DNA from: Tetmemena sp. SeJ-2015
Lineage: Eukaryota > Ciliophora > Spirotrichea > Sporadotrichida > Oxytrichidae
Assembly: GCA_027382625.1 (NCBI GenBank)
Contig: JAJKFJ010021767.1
Span: 1-64,000 of the forward strand
Reading direction: 5' to 3'
Length of the DNA: 64,000 bases
Shown here: positions 57,629 to 64,000 of the stretch, one piece after another
Layout of the letters: the number at the start of each line of letters is the position of its first letter
How positions within the stretch are numbered: the stretch's first letter is position 1
Notes under the pieces: model-generated
Told to the model about the DNA's origin: nothing
Seen by the model: the letters and a program-made list of their open reading frames with translations, nothing else
The model's database searches: none
Made by a program: the position numbers and the translations under genes

Positions 57629-59759
57629 ATGAAATATAAACAACCCTCTCACACTAACTCGCCAACCAGATCTATTTTTAAACACTCACTGCTATCTGCT
57701 CTAGCTCTTAGCAGTCTCTGCTTTAATGCCCAGGCCGGAATTATTCAGGAAGGCATTAACTAAGTTACTGATTTGCTTGAAGTATAAAGAATACCCATAT
57801 CCCAAGAGTTAGAGCAGGGCTTTCTTAATACTTTCAAAATTCTAACTAGTAAAAAAAAGATAATAAAGCAGTCCAAAAATAGACCTCAAGTTTAATGCAG
57901 TTCATAGTGGATAATATACAAAGACCCCAAAGATGATGGCAACTCTGACTCTTTCAATGATGATCCTATGCTTAAAAAGACCCTCAAAGCTACTGATTAA
58001 GATCAAGCAGCAAGATAAATACTTGAACGGAGGTTTTGAACTCATCAGTTCAAATCAGAATACGATATCAGAAAATTCATAATTATCCCCCTAAGAACAA
58101 TACATTCAAAAACTAGTTGGTGCTGATCTATCCCCCACCGTAGATGAATACCTTATCATTTTCGATGCATTTGCATCTGGAGCAAAGCTATCAGATGTTG
58201 TTCCAGGATATGCTGCTTGCAGAACTTCCCTCACTCCAACTTTTTCTCAGTGGCAATACTTTCAAACCTATAATTTAATTATGAAATACATATGTTCAAT
58301 TTTTATTTATACTACAACGGAATACAAGATGGCGTTATTCCTTATGATTTATGGGGATATGTGGATAATATAACTGGTTCTATATCAAATTCAGCGACTA
58401 CAGTAAACACATGCACTCATACTTCTTAGCTTTCTTTTGATAGATTCCTGGTTTATTATCTTCAATTTTAAAACGCAGGCAACTATTTACTTTCTATGAT
58501 TATGAATTTAGTTGCCAATACTCCTACTCTCATTATTCTAAATATAAATACATTTATTTGGAATTCTCCAAATAATTATATTTATTAAAATTGAAACTTA
58601 TTTTTTGTATGATATATAGTTACTTATTAACTTCTAAATTTGTCTTAAAAGATATCAAACTGATTCTTACTAATAATGTGATGAATTCAATAACAGATGC
58701 TGAAGCTAATTGCGATCTCTTAACTATAGAATTAATATAAAAAGGGGAATAAAAGAATATGTGAATTTGGCTTAAACATCTTTTATCTTGATAAATGAAT
58801 TGCTTTATCTACTCAAATGTTGGAAAAATATTCAGATTTGTAACTTAGTTACTTATTTTATGCTTTTTAGCTAAATATAATGATTAGTTCGAACCAATTT
58901 AGACAAGCTCATTCAGTGAAGAGCTACAATAAAATGCCAAATTGCTTGAAAAGTTTGGATAAAAGCTGATAGGAGGCAGTTTAACAAGTTTTGTGCAAAC
59001 CTAAGCAAAGAACTTCCAATCATTCACACAATAATTGCTTGATTCTAAAAACTTAGACTAATTAAAATTCTACACCTTCGATCAACTATATGCAGAATAA
59101 TTTGAGGAAAGAGTCAGGCACAAAGGTAGAAACAATTTAAAAAATTCAGCATTGAAAAGCTTAACTCATAGAGAGGAGGATACAACTAGAGGGACAGAGA
59201 GTTTTTGAAAAGTATCAAAGTCTTATCTATAATGATAAAGAACAGAGTGTGTAAGCAGTAGCAGTCGCTGCTGATGAAGATACTGCTGCTCTAAAATATT
59301 GTAAAGTGAACTAAATACTATTTGCTTTAACCTATGCTTATGCATACATGAATCTTACATTTGGTTTCTTTAATGGAACCAAGTTGTATGGAACACCCAA
59401 CACAACTTACTGCCAGTCAAATCTTACAAGATAACTTCAGCTTTACCTAAATGGGATTCCTAAAAGTTTTTCTCCTTTTGATATTTTCTCAGTTATCTAC
59501 GATCTGAGTGAGTCAATGGGTCTACTGTATAACACTCAAAGATCTTGCAGATTCGGATTTGAAGAAGCACAAGAGCGTGGTGAAGGAGTATGAAGATGGT
59601 TATGCTGACTCGTGGGCTTTCTTTGATACCTTATCGTTCAATTTCGGCCTGATTTACGATAGTGTTCTCACTGCAATGCAAACGTATACAGAGCAGAAGT
59701 TTTTTATGTCGGGGTACTCTGTTGGAAGAACTATCTATTATCTCTTTTTCTAGTTATGA
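57629..59759 (+). CDS. Secreted or lumenal protein, tandem family copy A
   Basis: ATG 57629 opens MKYKQPSHTNSPTRSIFKHS and a signal-like hydrophobic stretch (LLSALALSSLCFNAQA). Segments read VGADLSPTVDEYLIIFDAFA, YYNGIQDGVIPYDLWGYVD, LTSFVQTQAKNFQSFTQQL, LTFGFFNGTKLYGTPNTTYC and EYEDGYADSWAFFDTLSFNF, ending FMSGYSVGRTIYYLFF and TGA 59757-59759. Several AT-rich inserts interrupt the frame. Spaced Cys and N-glycosylation-type Asn sites (NGT, NTT) fit export. Its last 80 residues resemble those of the next gene (NFGLIYDSV with NFGLIYNNI). Function unknown. Confidence 0.65.
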
Positions 59760-59987
59760 TAATTTAATCTATTCCCTTACAAATTTGATTACGATAATTG
59801 TTCTAAAAATAATAAACTCCCTTTATTTAAATAAACTCATTATTGCTAAATTACTATTTACAGATCATTTTAAATTTGAATGACTAAAAGAAAAGGGAAA
59901 AAGAAATACTTGTCATTTAAATAAACGTATTACTTTGCTGATGTAATTTAATTTAGCTTAATTTAAAATATTATAATTTGAAGAATA

Positions 59988-61682
59988 ATGGAAATCAGAC
60001 AAATGTAAGAAGGAAAACCCAAAAATAGAACTAAACTATAAATAACTGGACACGTAAACAAACTCATTATGTGTCTAGCATTTGCTTTAATCACACTCAG
60101 CTAAAATTGCCAAGCTAAATCTTCACTTAATACAGGAAACTACTATATTAACAGATTAGCAAATTTAGAGAATGAGTTTGAGAATTATATTTGAATTTTT
60201 TATTGAGGGCTCTTTCAACTAAAAACAAGAAGTTAGCCAATTTTCAAGTTCTTAAATTTAAGAAACAGTGCAAAGCTTCGAAACTATAATGAGCCAATAG
60301 ACATCTAACTTTAATTTTATTTTAGTGGAGATATCTTTCATCTTGAAAAATTGCTTCTTAAGGCTGTGAAGTAATTGAGTCAGGCAACTCTAACAACTGA
60401 CTAATAAGACTTTATTAAAAATTGGTACGCTTTCTTTTCTGGTTTCGCAGCCGATTCTAAATTTCCAAATACTACTATTGACTGATTTTTGTTTAATTGT
60501 TAGATAAATTAATGTTGTATTTTAGGAATAAATGTTTCGATTATATGACAAACTTAACTTGGGTTAACTACCCTGCGTACACCGATAATCTCGCAAATGC
60601 CTATAATATCTTTGAATAAGCTGATGCCTTCACTCTCCTTGTGAGGCAGTTCTCTACTTCGCTTTGGTTCTAATAAATTAAAATTTAATTTGTCTGCAAC
60701 TCTGCTGTGAGGAACGTGGGAAAATGGACAAACAACAAGATGATTTAGTATGGAGACGTGAATAGCTTTTTCACAGGGTTTCTGTTTAATTTGCTCGGCA
60801 AGTCTATTCAAATCTAAGCTTGCTACACTAACATCCAAAAGGCTTAACTAAATGGCTCCACAATTATTGTCTATCAGCAACTTGGACTTATGATTCAATA
60901 ATTATTAATTGATATCCTATCTGCTTAGTTTTAATCCAACTGATGCTGAGAGTCTCTACGACTTGAACTAATTAACATCAGAAGATGTCTTGACAACAAT
61001 AATGCTTTTCATAGATAAGATCGGTAACAATGAAGCTCACCAGTAAGCTCCTTAACATATACAAATTATTGTAAATTTCCCTTTAGTTTAAGTTTACAAG
61101 GAAATAGTAAAATCAGTTTTTGAATCTCAAAGCATAATAAAAGACACATACCTTCAACTTCGAGAGTAAAATTAAGTTTTATCTCCGAAAGATGACTTCC
61201 TAAGTTTTTATGGGATTGCAACTTTTGTTCAGGGAGTGTTGAATGGTACTACTCTAATATCAACAGCCAGTTCAAGAAGTTGCTAATCAGCAATAGAATA
61301 TTAGGGCACCGACTTTAATGCTGCTAAGGATTTGTTCCTTTCAAATCTAACATTCTTTGGAGCAGTGAACTCGCTGGACTACTTGATAGACGCTACCTAT
61401 CATTGGTATGACATTTCAAATGGTTGCTACGATAGTATATTCGATGGGATGATAGCAGCACTGGCTTATTCTACTTTTATTAAGAATCCGAAGATTATTC
61501 AGGAAAATGCTGTTTACAACTTTGGTCTCATATACAATAACATCAAGGAAGTTATTCTTTATTTCGAAGAGGATAAACGCACGACTATCAAGAGCTCTTT
61601 CGACTGTGGGTTTGCGTTAGGAGCACTATTCTATTCAATTCATTTTAATAAAGAATTGTTTTTAATAAATTTATAGGATTGA
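59988..61682 (+). CDS. Secreted or lumenal protein, tandem family copy B
   Basis: ATG 59988 opens MEIRQMQEGKPKNRTKLQIT, with a hydrophobic helix (KLIMCLAFALITLSQNCQA) and NTGNYYINRLANLENEFENY. Inserts near 60200 and 60490 are followed by NKCFDYMTNLTWVNYPAYTD, FVCNSAVRNVGKWTNNK and MYGDVNSFFTGFLFNLLG. After further inserts the end reads TYHWYDISNGCYDSIFDGMI and ALGALFYSI to TGA 61680-61682. Architecture and C-terminus match copy A, so the pair is a diverged tandem duplication. Function unknown. Confidence 0.65.
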
Positions 61683-61842
61683 TTACACGTTCAGCGATGA
61701 CAGTGTTATTTGAAGTATCTATGTTAAGTTTCTAAAAGTTATAAATTCATAAGGAATATTCAATACACTTGATTATCAAAGACATTAGATTTTAACATTT
61801 AGCCATTTAATCAAGTAATAACTTACAAATTAAATAAATTAA

Positions 61843-63117
61843 ATGAAGAAAAGAGACTATAAGGCAAATTAAAAATCAGTTTCTAAGCATCCTATTGCTC
61901 AAAAGAAGTAATAATGCGCATTTTAAAAATTTGAAGATCAAAAGGCACTTATTAAACCAGATTCACTCTCTCGCAAAGGACAAGCACTTGCAAAGTAAAA
62001 TCAATCTCAGCTAAATGTGATAAAGTATAACAACTTTATTCAGGGAGTGGAGCCAAACGATCTATCTATTTTTGCAAAAATAAGGATATATCCTATCATA
62101 TAGGAATCTAATTTTGTGCAAAAGAGACTATACATCAACATATTTGAATGGTGTGATCTCAGTACTTTTATTTTCAAAATTTTGAGATGCTGTAGGAAGA
62201 TGTACATGCTTAGCTGGAATATAGAACTACTTAAGAAATTACTCACAAATAATCTAGATGGAAGTGTAGTTTAAAGGAACAGAGAATAGTCAAAGTATCA
62301 CCTTTTCAAAGAAGAAGTAGTCAGATAATCCTCGCAAACTGCCAAAAATAAAATCAAGATAAAAATAAACTAACCAAATAATCAAGAAGATGCGAATGCT
62401 TTATCAAAATCTAAACTTGAAAGATTTTAGATCGTAACTGAAGATTCTGAGTTTTTGAGAAAACTGGCTCTATTTATTTCTTGCACTAGACTTTGTATAA
62501 GTTGTGGTGAACTGAACCTTGACATTAAGATCACAGATTAGAAACTGATAATGTGTCCTATCCTCAAGCTACCTATTTGCTTCCAATGCAAACAGCTTGA
62601 AAGATTTAAGATGATAACTTAAAGTTAGGCGTATAAGTTATTTGACATAGATTACTAAGTTTTCAAAAATTTAAAGCTAAAATACATAGAAGTAAATCTC
62701 AAAAATTAACCTACTACATCCAATAAATTTGGAAAAGGGAGTTATTAAAACTATCAAAGTAAAGTTAATTGCAATATTGAAAGGTACTACTATCTATTCT
62801 AGATAGAAGTAAAGTACTTGCAGTATCTTGAAAATTAGGGAGTTTCTGCAGAATACAGAAAGAAAATCGTCTAAAAGGCAAAACAAGCTTCTAAATTTAA
62901 GAAACTCAGATATGAACTAGAAAAGCAATACGGAATCACATCGGCATAGTGCTCTGACTCATAGTTATCTTCTCATATTGATAAAAAGCTGAAGATCAAT
63001 TAAATTGCCAAGATATATAAAGAGAAGGAAAAGAAATCTTCTGTTTAAATAAAAATGAACAAGGCTATTATGCTTAGTGAAAAAATTAAAAATTCTGATG
63101 ATTTTTTTAATGATTGA
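61843..63117 (+). CDS. Zinc-binding protein with XPA-like C-terminal half
   Basis: A single uninterrupted frame from ATG 61843 to TGA 63115-63117 (424 residues), with no IES. The N-terminal part is basic and Gln-rich, then helical (IFEWCDLSTFIFKILRCCRK, residues about 105-125). A zinc motif follows: LCISCGELNLD ... MCPILKLPICFQCKQLERF (residues about 215-260). After it comes ITQSQAYKLFDIDYQVFKNL, a Lys-rich linker and YYYLFQIEVKYLQYLENQG with a basic helix. The order C-x2-C, C-x2-C, then IT-x-S/T-x-A and a basic helical end is that of the DNA-damage recognition factor XPA. Identity is low, so this is a proposal only. Confidence 0.55.
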
Positions 63118-63169
63118 ATATCACTTATTTTATGGGTTTCGGAAAATTAAAATTGATTAAATATATTTA

Positions 63170-63800
63170 ATGGAAAAATTAGGCGAACAAAAGATCCCAG
63201 TTATAATTGAAGGAATAAAAGAAGAGCTAAATAGAGAAAAAGACTGTCTCTTTTGCAGTTTTGTAGAAATAGAGGAAAAATGCATATACGATATATTGAT
63301 TTTTAATCGAAGATGACTGGGTATTTGTGTTCAGGGATATAAAGCCAGATGCTTGATTTCACTACTTTTATTTATATTGTACTAGATGATCAGCAAGTTT
63401 CATATCAGGAATTTAAACTCGGTGGACTACGAATCAGATACACACTATTAGCTTTTCAATCACATGAATAAGATAAGCCAAACTGTTTTAAAAGAAATGC
63501 ATCCTTAAGAATTTGAACAAAGATAAATAAAGTTTGGCTTTCACAAGCCTAGATACACAAGCTAAAATCATCTTCATATGCACTGCTTAATTGGACAAAG
63601 GAAATTTATTTTATATTCATGGGCTATGTCTAATTTAACTGCTTAACTTTTAAAAGTATTCACTAAGTATGCTAAGATTTCGAGGCTTTTAGGAAAAATA
63701 AACTAAGTCATAAACTTTGAAAATTTAATTTTAAGAACTCTAAATATTTTTCTATTTAAAGCACTTATGAGAATTAAGGTTATTTAAAAATAGCTATTGA
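63170..63800 (+). CDS. HIT-domain protein (HINT3-like)
   Basis: ATG 63170 opens MEKLGEQKIPVIIEGIKEEL, then CLFCSFVEIEEK. Removing a 19-bp IES with pointer CGA (about 63280-63310) gives IYEDDWVFVFRDIKPDA. Sequence to about 63395 contains an in-frame TGA and a likely second IES. The frame resumes ISKFHIRNLNSVDYESDTHY, then KFGFHKPRYTSQNHLHMHCL, which holds the histidine triad HLHMHCL (about 63569-63590). The GFH-P-x8-NHLHMH layout is that of HINT3-type nucleotide hydrolases. The C-terminus is not resolved; the frame remains open past 63800, where a minus-strand gene lies. Confidence 0.8.
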
Positions 63801-63822
63801 TACAGTCTCTTGCAGAATTTGT

Positions 63823-64000
63823 TCATGAATAGTATTTAGATAAGTTGTTATAATCCACCCATTTTCTTTTTTGTTGTAAGTTTTATTTGAGAGAGTTCTT
63901 TTCAAAGAAATTAAGATCGTTAACGCTTCGAGACGTCCCAAGATTTCTATCTCGCTTAGCGCCAAAAGAGTTTCCAGCATTTTAAACATAGACAAAGTTC
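63823..64000 (-). CDS. C-terminal end of a protein (5' part outside window)
   Basis: The minus strand reads NAGNSFGAKRDRNLGTSRSV, then NDLNFFEKNSLKQNLQQKR and DYNNLSKYYS to TGA 63823-63825. The Asn/Ser/Lys composition and the GC rise support coding, in a different frame from the longer open frame on the same strand. Convergent with the HIT gene. No family recognised. Confidence 0.45.

Noticed and set aside
1..64000. CRISPR arrays, tRNA or rRNA genes, bacterial operons
   Set aside because: No repeat-spacer array and no convincing tRNA or rRNA sequence were seen. The reassigned code, introns and IESs show a ciliate nuclear genome.

Overview
The window looks like germline (micronuclear) DNA of a spirotrich, probably stichotrich, ciliate of the Oxytricha/Stylonychia/Tetmemena kind. 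Long reading frames for recognisable proteins contain many in-frame TAA and TAG codons at conserved positions and end only at TGA, so TAA/TAG are read as Gln. The genes are interrupted by short AT-rich inserts that do not start with GT or end with AG. These inserts sit between short direct repeats (pointers). Removing one repeat plus the insert restores the frame and the protein family match; I checked more than twenty by hand. That is the signature of internal eliminated sequences (IESs) between macronuclear-destined segments (MDSs). Ordinary GT-AG introns are present as well. Genus and species cannot be fixed from the sequence.

Layout. 1-794: end of an SF3-helicase (Rep-like) gene, then AT-rich DNA to about 11.5 kb that carries two large inverted repeats (4982-5783 and 7021-8170), small tandem repeats and a few isolated coding-like islands. 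11.5-18.2 kb: alpha-SNAP, a scrambled RING/B-box/TLDc gene whose last part is inverted, and a Q/N-rich coiled-coil gene. 18.2-21.7 kb: poorly resolved fragments. 21.7-25.8 kb: an SPX-EXS (XPR1/SYG1) gene with a 510-bp GC-rich IES. 26.0-28.6 kb: the front parts of a two-TM protein gene and of an RCHY1 ubiquitin-ligase gene, then a scrambled coiled-coil gene. 29.8-34.9 kb: a very large GBP GTPase-coiled coil-zinc finger-PX gene. 35.2-46.3 kb: six genes or gene fragments of unrecognised family. 46.5-47.5 kb: the back parts of the two-TM and RCHY1 genes, inverted and about 20 kb from their front parts. 47.5-64 kb: compact genes, including an UNC93-like transporter, IMP4, an IQ-type protein, an EF-hand protein, two tandem secreted proteins, an XPA-like zinc-finger protein and an HIT (HINT3-like) protein.

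The main result is rearrangement. At least four genes cannot be read collinearly. TLDc: 10-bp pointer TTGTGATAAT, inverted. RCHY1: 11-bp pointer AGCATGAAATC, about 20 kb away and inverted. Two-TM protein: 13-bp pointer AAACTTTGATATA, about 20 kb away, inverted and interleaved with RCHY1. A coiled-coil gene at 26.7-28.6 kb has same-strand segments in permuted order. CDS boundaries given below are genomic extents of gene loci and include IESs and introns; the protein is not one continuous frame.
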